From assembly GCA_024405155.1 (NCBI GenBank), contig JAKSPC010000007.1, positions 1-61,512 on the forward strand: DNA of 61,512 bases. Direction: 5' to 3'. How positions within the stretch are numbered: position 1 is the stretch's first letter; each line of letters starts with the position of its first letter. Position numbers and translations under genes: made by a program. The stretch is from Lachnospiraceae bacterium. Its GTDB lineage: Bacteria; Bacillota; Clostridia; Lachnospirales; Lachnospiraceae. This document shows, one piece after another, positions 52,728 through 60,393 of the stretch. The notes below the pieces were generated by a model. The model ran no database searches. It saw nothing but the letters and a program-made list of their open reading frames with translations, and was not told where the DNA came from.

Positions 52728-54014
52728 TTACAAAAGAACTGTTGAGAACCAGGGGATATATGTGATGAGGAGCAGGGCCAGCAGGAAAGCAATGATAAAG
52801 GGCACTGCTTTTTTGGCCACGCTCATCGGCGGTTCCTCCGCCAGGTTTCCGGATACGAACAGATCCAGGCCAAACGGCGGTGTAGCAAGACCGATGGACA
52901 GGCAGCATACCAGGATAACGCCGAAGTGTACGGGGTTCACGCCCAGTTCCTGTACTGCGGGCAGGAGCACCGGTGCCAGAATGATAATGGCGGGACCGGT
53001 ATCCATGACCATGCCCAGCAGCAGGAAGATGATGACCAGTACCGTAAGGACGGTCCATCCGGAGTGGAAGTTGGTGGTGATAAAGGAAGTAACTGCGGAT
53101 GTCGCCTTGGTGAGGGACAGCACACGGCCGAACGCGGTGGCGAATGCCAGCACGAAGGCAAGTCCGCCGTAGGTCTTGACGGCTGAACAGAACATGGGAA
53201 GCAGCTGCTTCACGGTGATCGACTTATAAATGAACAGGGAAACGATCAGTGCGTAAACTACGGAAATAACGGCAGCTTCCGTGGGTGTTACGAATCCGGC
53301 ATAAATGCCGCCAAGCACTACGATGGGGCATAGGAGCGCCCAGAAGCTCTCCTTGAAAAGAGGCCACAGGCCGCGGGATTTCAGCTCACTCATCCTTTCT
53401 TTGATGAGGGCTTTGTCCTCGCCGTTCTTCAGGCAGTAGAACACGGCATAGGCCATCATGAACACGCCGATGAGGATGCCGGGAAGCACGCCGCCCAGGA
53501 ACAGATCGCCGGTGGAAACGCCCGTTGCCAGGGAATACAGCACGAAGGGGATGGACGGCGGAATGATAACGCCCAGGCCTCCGGCTACGGCTACCAGACC
53601 TGCCGACCACTTCTTGTCATATCCCAGAGATACCATGAACGGGATGCACATGGAGCCGACGGCTGCGGTGGTGGCGGGACCGGAACCGGAAATGGCACCG
53701 TAGAACAGGCACGTGATGATCACGGCACAGGGGATGCCTCCGGGGAAACGGCCCACAAAGTAGGCAAAGAAGTTGAACAGCTTCTTGCTGATGCCGCCCT
53801 CCGCCATGATGACACCGCCCAGGATAAACAGCGGGACTGCCAGGATGGGGGTGGAGTTGGCACCGGAGAAGGTGTTGTTAAGCACCTGCGCAATGGAACC
53901 GCCCTTCTGCATTAGAAGGATCGGAGAAATGGATCCCAGGACCATGGAGGTCCCGATCGGGATCGACAAAGCTATGGCGATCAGAAATACGAGAAATACC
54001 AGTAACGCTGCCAT
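52728..54014 (-). CDS. dctM: TRAP transporter large membrane subunit
   Basis: The 428-residue polytopic protein carries out Na+-coupled translocation. LFILGGVIMAEGGISKKLFNF, GAISGSGPATTAAVGSMCIP and GMVMDTGPAIIILAPVLLP are typical DctM signatures. Its ATG overlaps the dctQ stop. Confidence 0.93.
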   Translation of the reverse strand: MAALLVFLVFLIAIALSIPIGTSMVLGSISPILLMQKGGSIAQVLNNTFSGANSTPILAVPLFILGGVIMAEGGISKKLFNFFAYFVGRFPGGIPCAVIITCLFYGAISGSGPATTAAVGSMCIPFMVSLGYDKKWSAGLVAVAGGLGVIIPPSIPFVLYSLATGVSTGDLFLGGVLPGILIGVFMMAYAVFYCLKNGEDKALIKERMSELKSRGLWPLFKESFWALLCPIVVLGGIYAGFVTPTEAAVISVVYALIVSLFIYKSITVKQLLPMFCSAVKTYGGLAFVLAFATAFGRVLSLTKATSAVTSFITTNFHSGWTVLTVLVIIFLLLGMVMDTGPAIIILAPVLLPAVQELGVNPVHFGVILVCCLSIGLATPPFGLDLFVSGNLAEEPPMSVAKKAVPFIIAFLLALLLITYIPWFSTVLL

Positions 54015-54583
54015 CAGTCATTTCCTCCTTCCTCAGCTGCTCTTCCGGCTGCAGCTTCCTCTTCGGCATCCTTCATGGTCTGCTCGAGGGTGGAAAGCTG
54101 ATCATCTTTGAAGTTCTTAATGTGAAGGACTCCCTGCTGGACCGCGCGGAATGCTCCCAGGAAAAATCCCAGCAGCATGACGGAGTAGATGATCCACATG
54201 GGCCACTCCATGGCAGGGGAGGTCTCTCCGCTCTTTTTGATGAGATCCACGACGCCGATGGAATAGTACCCCAGCACGATCATCACGATGGCATTGATGA
54301 AATCCACCGAGATGTTGATGATCTTTCTTGCCTTCTGGGGAAGAAGGTCCATCAGGACGTTCACTCTCAGCATGCTTCCTCTTTTGATGGTATACGGAAG
54401 CGAAAGGAAAACGCTCCAGATCCAGCAGAACCGGCAGAACTCCTCCGCCCACTTCAGTGCCGGGATCCAGGGGATGTTTCGGATGACGACCTGAAGGAAC
54501 TCCACCACGGTGATCAGTATGAGCATGATCACCAGGAGAGCCTCTTCAAAGTGCTCATCCAGAAAAGCTACGATTTTTTTCAC
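54014..54583 (-). CDS. dctQ: TRAP transporter small membrane subunit
   Basis: Four hydrophobic segments (LLVIMLILITVVEFLQVVI to VMLLGFFLGAFRAV) with WAEEFCRFCWIWSVFL fit the DctQ family. I chose the GTG at 54583 (V-K-K-I-V-A-F), which has GAGGTAGAGGG upstream; a TTG nine codons earlier overlaps the aroE-like stop. Length 189, with a charged C-terminal tail. Confidence 0.88.
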   Translation of the reverse strand: MKKIVAFLDEHFEEALLVIMLILITVVEFLQVVIRNIPWIPALKWAEEFCRFCWIWSVFLSLPYTIKRGSMLRVNVLMDLLPQKARKIINISVDFINAIVMIVLGYYSIGVVDLIKKSGETSPAMEWPMWIIYSVMLLGFFLGAFRAVQQGVLHIKNFKDDQLSTLEQTMKDAEEEAAAGRAAEEGGND

Positions 54584-54596
54584 GGGACCCTCTACC

Positions 54597-55454
54597 TCAC
54601 TTTCCTGCAATGATATCCATAAGCTCCTGTCTCATGACGTCCACGGGAGCTTTCTTATCTGTCCAGAGCTCGATCTGGGCAACGCCCTGATACAGGCTCA
54701 TTCCCAGACCGTTCAGGATCTTTGCACCTTTCTTTTCGGCGTTCAGAAGGAACTGTGTCCTGTCCGGATTGTAGCAGGCGTCAAAATAAAGCTTTGACGG
54801 ATCGATGCTCTCTTCCGGAAGGGGAGAGGTACCGATGGACTTTCCCATGCCAACGCCGGAAGCGTTGATCACTACCCGGCACTCCGGGATCTTTGAAAAG
54901 TCACCCTGGGGCACAAGTTCCGCCACGGGTGCGAAATTCGTGTTGATGTCCTTCACCAGCTCTTCCGCGGATTCCATGAAGCGGTCGGTGATATAGATCT
55001 TCTTTGCGCCGTAGTAGGCAAGAACGGAACAGATGGCACGTCCCGCGCCGCCGGCGCCGATGCAGAAGAAGGTCTCGCCCTTGACGTCGATCCCGGCTTC
55101 CGTGGTGATGGAGGTATAGAAACCGATGCCGTCGGTGTTGTATCCCTTAAGTTTCCCGTCGGGAAGTTTCATAACGGTGTTGCAGGCGCCCATCTTTTCA
55201 CACAGCGGATCCAGTTCGTCCAGATACCGGAGGACCTTTACCTTGTTGGGCTTGGTCACGGCCGCGCCGGCGAAAGAGGGCATGTAGCGGATGCCATTGA
55301 TGATCTCGCCCAGATGCTCGCTGTCGGTCTCCGTGTAGAAGTAGCGCATGTTGATATCTGCGGCGTCATAGGCAGCATTCTGCATCCTTGCCGCAAAACT
55401 CTGAGAAAGTGGTGTTCCAATCAGTGTGATGAATTTCGTATCGATATTGATCAT
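54597..55454 (-). CDS. aroE: Shikimate/quinate dehydrogenase-like protein
   Basis: The shikimate-dehydrogenase fold is clear: N-terminal LIGTPLSQSFAARMQNAA, the Lys of FAGAAVTKPNKVKVL near residue 69, CNTVMKLPDGKLKGYNTDG with the catalytic Asp near residue 110, and the NAD(P) loop FCIGAGGAGRAICSVL. Substrate-binding residues differ from housekeeping AroE (SQS-FAA in place of SHS-LSP), and it is coupled to TRAP genes, so a catabolic hydroxy-acid or cyclitol substrate is likelier than aromatic biosynthesis. Length 285. Confidence 0.82.
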   Translation of the reverse strand: MINIDTKFITLIGTPLSQSFAARMQNAAYDAADINMRYFYTETDSEHLGEIINGIRYMPSFAGAAVTKPNKVKVLRYLDELDPLCEKMGACNTVMKLPDGKLKGYNTDGIGFYTSITTEAGIDVKGETFFCIGAGGAGRAICSVLAYYGAKKIYITDRFMESAEELVKDINTNFAPVAELVPQGDFSKIPECRVVINASGVGMGKSIGTSPLPEESIDPSKLYFDACYNPDRTQFLLNAEKKGAKILNGLGMSLYQGVAQIELWTDKKAPVDVMRQELMDIIAGK

Positions 55455-55530
55455 AGAAACGGATCCCCCCTTTGTTTTTTCCCCCGGAAAGTTTCTATAG
55501 AACGGGGTTCAGATGTACCTTTTCAATTTA

Positions 55531-55559
55531 ATTATAAACGGCGCCCGTACAAAGTACAG
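55531..55559 (-). promoter_or_regulatory. Promoter of the aroE-like/TRAP operon
   Basis: CTGTAC-N17-TATAAT on the minus strand, 77 bp upstream of the start codon, adjoining operator block 2 exactly as in the aldehyde-dehydrogenase promoter. Confidence 0.7.
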
Positions 55560-55597
55560 TATTCTTATTCTATGCTTTTGATAAGGAATTCCTTATG
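55551..55597. promoter_or_regulatory. LysR-type operator block 2
   Basis: The block starts AAAGTACAGTATT and ends with ATAAGGAATTCCTTAT (55581-55596), a perfect 16-bp palindrome. Six of 47 bases differ from block 1, and three of those differences make the palindrome perfect or sit outside it. Confidence 0.8.
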
Positions 55598-55610
55598 AAA
55601 ACAATAAAAA

Positions 55611-55640
55611 ACCGGATGCCCCGAAAGGACATCCGGTTAT
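55611..55640 (-). terminator. Terminator of the alpha/beta hydrolase gene
   Basis: ACCGGATG / CATCCGGT stem with a TCCTTTCGGGG-type loop, followed by TTTTTTATTG on the minus strand. It also isolates the aroE-like promoter. Confidence 0.8.
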
Positions 55641-55686
55641 GTTTTCTGCTATACCCCGAAAAAGCTGCTGAAGTCTGCAGCCTTTC

Positions 55687-56571
55687 CTATGCTCTATTGT
55701 TCATTACCTCTCTGCAGTAGCCGATGACGGTCTTTGCCGCCGTGAATTTACAGGAGTTAAACCCATGGTTCGTTGGGAGGAGCACATAGCGGTGCACGCC
55801 GTTTCCAAAGCGCCCGTTCCCGCAACCCCGGCTCTCTCCGGCAGCTCTATTCTCCCCGCTCTCTTCCAGAATGCCGCTTCGAAGCACCTCCAGACTTTCT
55901 TTCGGAATGATCGTGTCCTCCGCACATTCGATCAGCAGGAAATTCCTGCCGCAAAGCGAAGGTGCCGCCGCGGCGAAGGAAGTGACGACGCTTAAAGATC
56001 TCGCGTTTTCCACCAGGTCCGTATTGGTCCTCAGAAATCCCTCCGACTCGGTATGGAGATACTCCATAAAGCCCGTCTCCGGGTGTCCGCACTCCCAGCC
56101 CAGGTTGCAGGGGGCCGCAAAGATGAATCCCTTCACGAAGGGGAGCCGCGCTGCCGCGTTCACCGCGGTAAATCCGCCCATGCTGTGGCCGAACACAAAA
56201 ATGTTTTCTCTGTCAATGTGATACTTTTCGGCAGTTTCCGGCGCATGAACGTATTCCGTTACGTCGCAGGCCGCATCGATGATCCCGTCAAAAGAATAAA
56301 AACCTTCACTTCCCCAGGCACCGGGGGCATTGGGTACCACCACCGTAAAACCCGCATTGCAGAAAAGCATGGCAAGGTCGTGATTGTTGCAGATCCCGGG
56401 GAACCCGTGGAGCATCACCATGGCAGGGTGCAGCTCGCCCTCTTTGTGATTCGGCGTCAGCGTATAGCCTATCACCCGCCCTCGCCGCGTTTCCACGCTG
56501 AGCGCGTTCGTCGCCGCTCTTTTTACTCCCTCACCTGGGAAATGATCTTCATATATATTTTCTGTCAGCAT
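55687..56571 (-). CDS. Alpha/beta hydrolase
   Basis: The oxyanion region HGFPGICNNHDLAMLF is near residue 55, the nucleophile elbow GHSMGG near residue 128, an acid candidate in IECAEDTIIP, and the His in TNHGFNSC near residue 272. It looks like a cytosolic dienelactone-hydrolase-like esterase or peptidase of 294 residues. It has its own promoter and terminator. A Gly/Asn/Arg-rich stretch at about residues 237-258 is unusual. Confidence 0.82.
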   Translation of the reverse strand: MLTENIYEDHFPGEGVKRAATNALSVETRRGRVIGYTLTPNHKEGELHPAMVMLHGFPGICNNHDLAMLFCNAGFTVVVPNAPGAWGSEGFYSFDGIIDAACDVTEYVHAPETAEKYHIDRENIFVFGHSMGGFTAVNAAARLPFVKGFIFAAPCNLGWECGHPETGFMEYLHTESEGFLRTNTDLVENARSLSVVTSFAAAAPSLCGRNFLLIECAEDTIIPKESLEVLRSGILEESGENRAAGESRGCGNGRFGNGVHRYVLLPTNHGFNSCKFTAAKTVIGYCREVMNNRA

Positions 56572-56600
56572 ACGGCACCTCCGCCAAACATTCTAAAAAA

Positions 56601-56628
56601 ATTGTACACCAACCCGCACCGTTGTCAA
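56601..56628 (-). promoter_or_regulatory. Promoter of the alpha/beta hydrolase gene
   Basis: TTGACA, 16-bp spacer, TACAAT on the minus strand, about 30 bp upstream of the ATG and its GGAGG site. Confidence 0.75.
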
Positions 56629-56747
56629 CAATAAGCCCCGGCGAACGCTTCATAGCCATAATCATTCGCATTCGCCATAAGACAGCCTGATCCGTAAAAA
56701 CTATGTGTAATAGCTGCCGTACCTGGCCTGTTTAATGCCCGTAAAAA

Positions 56748-57017
56748 CCGGCATGTGAGCCGGTGAGCTGTTTAAGCCGCTTCCGGCTCACATAAATGCT
56801 CAGGAAATTTTTGCCGATTTGGACCTCTGGGGCGTTTGCCCCCTTTCCGGCTCACATCACTCTCGAAAATCCTGCCGAAATCATCCCAAATCAGTTTACA
56901 TAACTATTTTTATGTGAGCTAAATGCCGGCAAAACACGTCTCCGGCTCACATCCCGGTTTTTGGCCTTGGAACGCATGTGAGCCGGAACAGCCTTAATGT
57001 GCCCTGCGGCTCACATC
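56748..57017. repeat. Four-unit palindrome element, copy 2
   Basis: Units start at 56753, 56817, 56912 and 56976, the same spacings (64, 95, 64) as copy 1. Unit 2 again has the degenerate left arm ATTTGGACC; unit 3 has shorter arms ATGTGAGC/GCTCACAT. Sequence outside the arms has diverged, mainly in the second half, without net insertion or deletion. It ends 13 bp before the -35 of the GNAT gene. Confidence 0.9.
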
Positions 57018-57030
57018 GCATCGATGGTGC

Positions 57031-57060
57031 TTGACACGGCAGGTGCCCCGTGATTACAAT
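57031..57060 (+). promoter_or_regulatory. Promoter of the GNAT gene
   Basis: TTGACA, 18-bp spacer, TACAAT. It follows palindrome element copy 2 directly. Confidence 0.75.
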
Positions 57061-57092
57061 CGTTGATATTTCCATAGAGAAAGGGGAACTCC

Positions 57093-57662
57093 ATGAAATT
57101 CCGGTTTGCCGTGCGGGAAGATACGCCGCTGATCCTTACCTTCATTAAGGAACTTGCCGCTTACGAAAAGATGCTCGATGAAGTGGTTGCGGACGAAAAG
57201 ACGCTGGAGGAATGGATCTTCGACAAACAGAAGGCTGAAGTGATCTTTGTGCTTAACGATGAAGCGCAGGCTGCCGGCTTCGCCCTTTTCTTCCACAATT
57301 TCTCCACCTTCCTGGGAAGGGCCGGGATCTATCTGGAAGATCTGTACGTGCGCCCGGAATACAGAGGCAAGGGCTTCGGAAAAGGCCTGATCAAAGAACT
57401 GGCCAGGATCGCGGTCGAACGAAAATGCGGGCGCCTGGAATGGTGGTGCCTGGACTGGAACAAGCCCTCCATAGACTTCTATCTTTCGCTTGGCGCGGAA
57501 CCCATGTCCGACTGGACCGTATACCGCATCGCGGGCGATACTCTGACAAAACTGGCGCAGCCGAAAACTGACACAAAAAGATCCATCCGCACGGTCTTTC
57601 ACGGACGGATGGATCTCTCTTTTTCAGAATATTTCAGCGAATTGTCTTTCGGTTCTCTTTGA
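57093..57662 (+). CDS. GNAT-family N-acetyltransferase
   Basis: The acetyl-CoA loop is EYRGKGFGKGLIKEL near residue 90, preceded by GIYLEDLYVRPEYRG; the pattern resembles diamine/spermidine acetyltransferases (AAYEKM, FALFFHNFSTFLGRAG, EWWCLDWNKPSIDFY). The expected end is near residue 160; the frame runs on to 189, through the terminator hairpin at 57578-57620, and overlaps the sulP 3' end. Either the tail is real or the mRNA lacks its stop codon. Confidence 0.85.
   Translation: MKFRFAVREDTPLILTFIKELAAYEKMLDEVVADEKTLEEWIFDKQKAEVIFVLNDEAQAAGFALFFHNFSTFLGRAGIYLEDLYVRPEYRGKGFGKGLIKELARIAVERKCGRLEWWCLDWNKPSIDFYLSLGAEPMSDWTVYRIAGDTLTKLAQPKTDTKRSIRTVFHGRMDLSFSEYFSELSFGSL
57578..57620. terminator. 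Bidirectional terminator inside the GNAT 3' coding region
   Basis: AGATCCATCCG / CGGATGGATCT stem, followed by CTCTTTTT on the plus strand and TTTTTG on the minus strand. It lies in the last fifth of the GNAT frame and just past the sulP stop. Confidence 0.8.
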
Positions 57663-58890
57663 TGATCCCCGGCAGGGCGATGATCATTCCCGCCACAATG
57701 GCCACCACAAGATTGAACACCACGGTGAGCACGAAAGTGATCACCAGAATAAACACGTTAAGGGGCGTCTCCGTTTTGCAGATCTTCACGAAAGGCCGCC
57801 ACTGGCACATGTTGTAGGCCACGATAAACAGAATGGCTGCGATGGTGGGCATGGGGATCCAGGTCACGTAGGGCATGAAGATCACTAAAATCAGCACCAG
57901 CGTCAGCGCGTGGACCATGCCGGCCACGGGGGTGCGCCCGCCGTTTTTGATGTTGGCCGCCGTACGGGCAATGGCGCCGGTGGCGGGAATGCCGCCGAAC
58001 AGAGCCGAGCCGATGTTGCCGATGCCCTGGGCGATCAGTTCCGTATTGGGGCGGTGGGTGCTGCCCACCATCTGGTCTGCCACCACGCAGGAAAGCAGCG
58101 ACTCAATGGCCGCCAGCAGCGCGATGGTCACCGCGTTGGGAAGCATCTTTATTAGAAGTGAGCCCGAAAGCTCCGGCATGTGGAACACGGGCAGACCGCT
58201 GCGCACGGTGTAGAGATCCCCTATGGTATTCACGGGAAGCTTAAGGAGCTTCACCGCCAGGATGCCGAAAAGCACCGCGATGATGGAAGCGGGGATCTTT
58301 TTGCTGAACCTGGGCCAGACGATCTGAATGAGAAGGCAGCAGAGGCCCACGCCCACGGCCCACCAGTTGACGGTACCGAAATTGGCGATCACGGCCTTCA
58401 ACTTATCCATGGTCTCGATAGCCACGGTCCCCGCGGGATAGCTGAGCCCGCAGAAATCCTTTACCTGCCCTACGGCAATAGTCACCGCGATACCGGCGGT
58501 AAAACCGGTGGTGATGGTATTGGGAATGTAGCGGATCAGATCTCCCAGCTTCAGAAATCCCATGATCACCAGAAGCACGCCCGCCATGATGGTGGCAATG
58601 GCCAGTCCCGAAATACCGTTAGCCGCCACGATGCCTGCCACGATGGCGGCAAAGGCCGCCGTGGGACCGGCGATCTGTACGGTGCTGCCGCCCAGGAAAG
58701 AGATCAGAAAACCTGCCACGATGGCCGTATAAAGTCCCTCCTCAGGACCCACGCCGGAAGCGAGGGCCAGGGCAACGGACAGCGGCAGCGCGATAATGGC
58801 AACGATGATACCTGCCACCAGGTCTTTTACGAACTGCTCTTTGCTGTAGTTTCTGATGCTGGTAAAAAACATGGGCTGAAACATTTTCAT
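57634..58890 (-). CDS. SulP-family anion transporter
   Basis: SulP proteins carry sulfate, bicarbonate or other anions. ALPLSVALALASGVGPEEGLYTAIVAGF, GGSTVQIAGPTAAF and QGIGNIGSALFGGIPATGAIARTAAN are the family signatures. At 418 residues it contains the membrane part but no C-terminal STAS domain, which many SulP proteins have. GGAGG precedes the start. First gene ahead of its 3' overlap with GNAT. Confidence 0.9.
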   Translation of the reverse strand: MKMFQPMFFTSIRNYSKEQFVKDLVAGIIVAIIALPLSVALALASGVGPEEGLYTAIVAGFLISFLGGSTVQIAGPTAAFAAIVAGIVAANGISGLAIATIMAGVLLVIMGFLKLGDLIRYIPNTITTGFTAGIAVTIAVGQVKDFCGLSYPAGTVAIETMDKLKAVIANFGTVNWWAVGVGLCCLLIQIVWPRFSKKIPASIIAVLFGILAVKLLKLPVNTIGDLYTVRSGLPVFHMPELSGSLLIKMLPNAVTIALLAAIESLLSCVVADQMVGSTHRPNTELIAQGIGNIGSALFGGIPATGAIARTAANIKNGGRTPVAGMVHALTLVLILVIFMPYVTWIPMPTIAAILFIVAYNMCQWRPFVKICKTETPLNVFILVITFVLTVVFNLVVAIVAGMIIALPGIIKENRKTIR

Positions 58891-58900
58891 AGAGTCCTCC

Positions 58901-59227
58901 TTACGCCGACGGCTGATAATATTTCATGAATACGCCCAGCAGCACCACGCCTGCGATAAACAGCACCACGTGGAGCCAGCGGGAACGGGTCCTGATTTTC
59001 CCTGCGCCGATGAGCCAGGACAGCACGAAAAGGCCCGTCTGGCTGAGTGCCACATATCCGGCGGCAGAGATCCCCGCGCGGAATCCCGAAAACGCGTAAA
59101 ATGCCGAAATGGCGGCAAGGAAAAGAATGATCTTGCTGAAACTTCCGCTTTTGAACTCCTCCGCTCTTTCCGCAAGTTCCTGTTCGATCTCCGCTTCTGT
59201 CTTTACTTTCTTCAGTTCCTTATCCAT
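58901..59227 (-). CDS. Small membrane protein of unknown function
   Basis: The 108-residue protein has a charged N-terminus (MDKELKKVKTEAEIEQELAE) and two or three hydrophobic segments (IILFLAAISAFYAFSG, ALSQTGLFVLSWLIGAG, WLHVVLFIAGVVLLGVFM). No family is recognised. It ends 10 bp before sulP and may be co-transcribed with it. Confidence 0.7.
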   Translation of the reverse strand: MDKELKKVKTEAEIEQELAERAEEFKSGSFSKIILFLAAISAFYAFSGFRAGISAAGYVALSQTGLFVLSWLIGAGKIRTRSRWLHVVLFIAGVVLLGVFMKYYQPSA

Positions 59228-59262
59228 CCTGCTCCTTCCCTTTCCGACTCACTTTTCATCCG

Positions 59263-59778
59263 TTATTTCCTTCTGCTTTTCTGCAGAAGTTTTTTACGGA
59301 ACATGGACCGCAGCAGGCTGAACTTGCCCAGCGTCTTCCCGTCCACTTCCGTAACGTCCGGCAGTTCTTCCGCAGAAAGCCCTTTGCTGCGCCGCCACAT
59401 CATGTACTCGTTCAGGTCCTTCTTCACCATGGAAAGGGCGCCGGCGATCACGGCAGCGTCATCCACGAAACCGATCCCCGGGATGATGTCCATCAGAACA
59501 TCCATAGGCGCCAGCCAGTAAAGGAGCGTTGCCACGATGGCAAGCAGCGTCGCCACCGGCACCTTCCGGTACTCCCTTCTCACAAACGAACGGACCAGCG
59601 AGATCAGGGCAGGAATGTACGACAGCGCGCCGCCCGCCACGGGGACCGTTTTCAGCTTCTTTTCCAGCTGCTCCAGAAGCAACTCCAGCTTATCCTCATC
59701 CCTTATGAATTCCTCCGCCTTCCGAAGGCTGGTATCCAGAAAATTCTCCGCTTTATCCTTATCAAAACGAATTGCCAT
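59263..59778 (-). CDS. DUF1232 (YkvA-like) protein
   Basis: The DUF1232 core YWLAPMDVLMDIIPGIGFVD (with DD following) is near residue 93, preceded by a hydrophobic stretch PVATLLAIVATL. The N-terminal half is charged and helical. Length 171. Function unknown in the family. It lies 36 bp upstream of the small membrane protein gene. Confidence 0.85.
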   Translation of the reverse strand: MAIRFDKDKAENFLDTSLRKAEEFIRDEDKLELLLEQLEKKLKTVPVAGGALSYIPALISLVRSFVRREYRKVPVATLLAIVATLLYWLAPMDVLMDIIPGIGFVDDAAVIAGALSMVKKDLNEYMMWRRSKGLSAEELPDVTEVDGKTLGKFSLLRSMFRKKLLQKSRRK

Positions 59779-59837
59779 GGTGTCACCTGTTATCCTTTGC
59801 TGATGTCTCTTACGATCTCTTCCAGAGATCCGGTCGT

Positions 59838-60371
59838 TTACCGGATCTTTGCCACTTCCGAAAGGGCCTTCCGGGGGCCGGGCTTAATGTCTCCTTCGTG
59901 AGTCCCCACGGCAATGACGCTCATGATGACTTCATTTTCCGGAATGGCAAAGAGCTCTCTGAGCTTGTTTTCATCCCTGAGTCCCATGATCAGGCTGTCA
60001 TACCCGTGATCTTTCAGAGAAAGCACCAGGTATGCGTCATGCAGGCCCAGGTCATAAGCGCCCCACTGGTCGCCCAGCCCGTCCGAAGGCTTTCCGCCGA
60101 TATATCCGGAAGCTCCCTTTTCATAGGCTGTCACGATATAGGCACAGGCATTTTTCGAATTGTTCTTATTGTAATCAGGCAGTGCCGAGCGCACTGCCTC
60201 GATTTTTTCAGGCGAAACAGCCACATAGCATCTTGCGCTTTCATAATTGCACCATGAGGGCGCCAGAAGCGCCTCATTAAGCACCTCTTCCACCTCTGCC
60301 TTTTCTATCCTGCCGCTTTCCTCATAAGCGCGGCAGCTGCGTCTTTTCAGGATCAGTTCTTTAAACTCCAT
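59838..60371 (-). CDS. Nitroreductase-family flavoprotein
   Basis: The FMN-binding N-terminus LILKRRSCRAYEESGRIEKA and LNEALLAPSWCNYESARCYV, with WGAYDLGLHDAYLVLSLKDHGYDS and the C-terminal IPENEVIMSVIAVG, show a short nitroreductase of 177 residues. Such enzymes reduce quinones or nitro compounds with NAD(P)H. AGGAG stands upstream of the ATG. Confidence 0.88.
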   Translation of the reverse strand: MEFKELILKRRSCRAYEESGRIEKAEVEEVLNEALLAPSWCNYESARCYVAVSPEKIEAVRSALPDYNKNNSKNACAYIVTAYEKGASGYIGGKPSDGLGDQWGAYDLGLHDAYLVLSLKDHGYDSLIMGLRDENKLRELFAIPENEVIMSVIAVGTHEGDIKPGPRKALSEVAKIR

Positions 60372-60393
60372 AATATCTCTCCTTCTGTATTGT

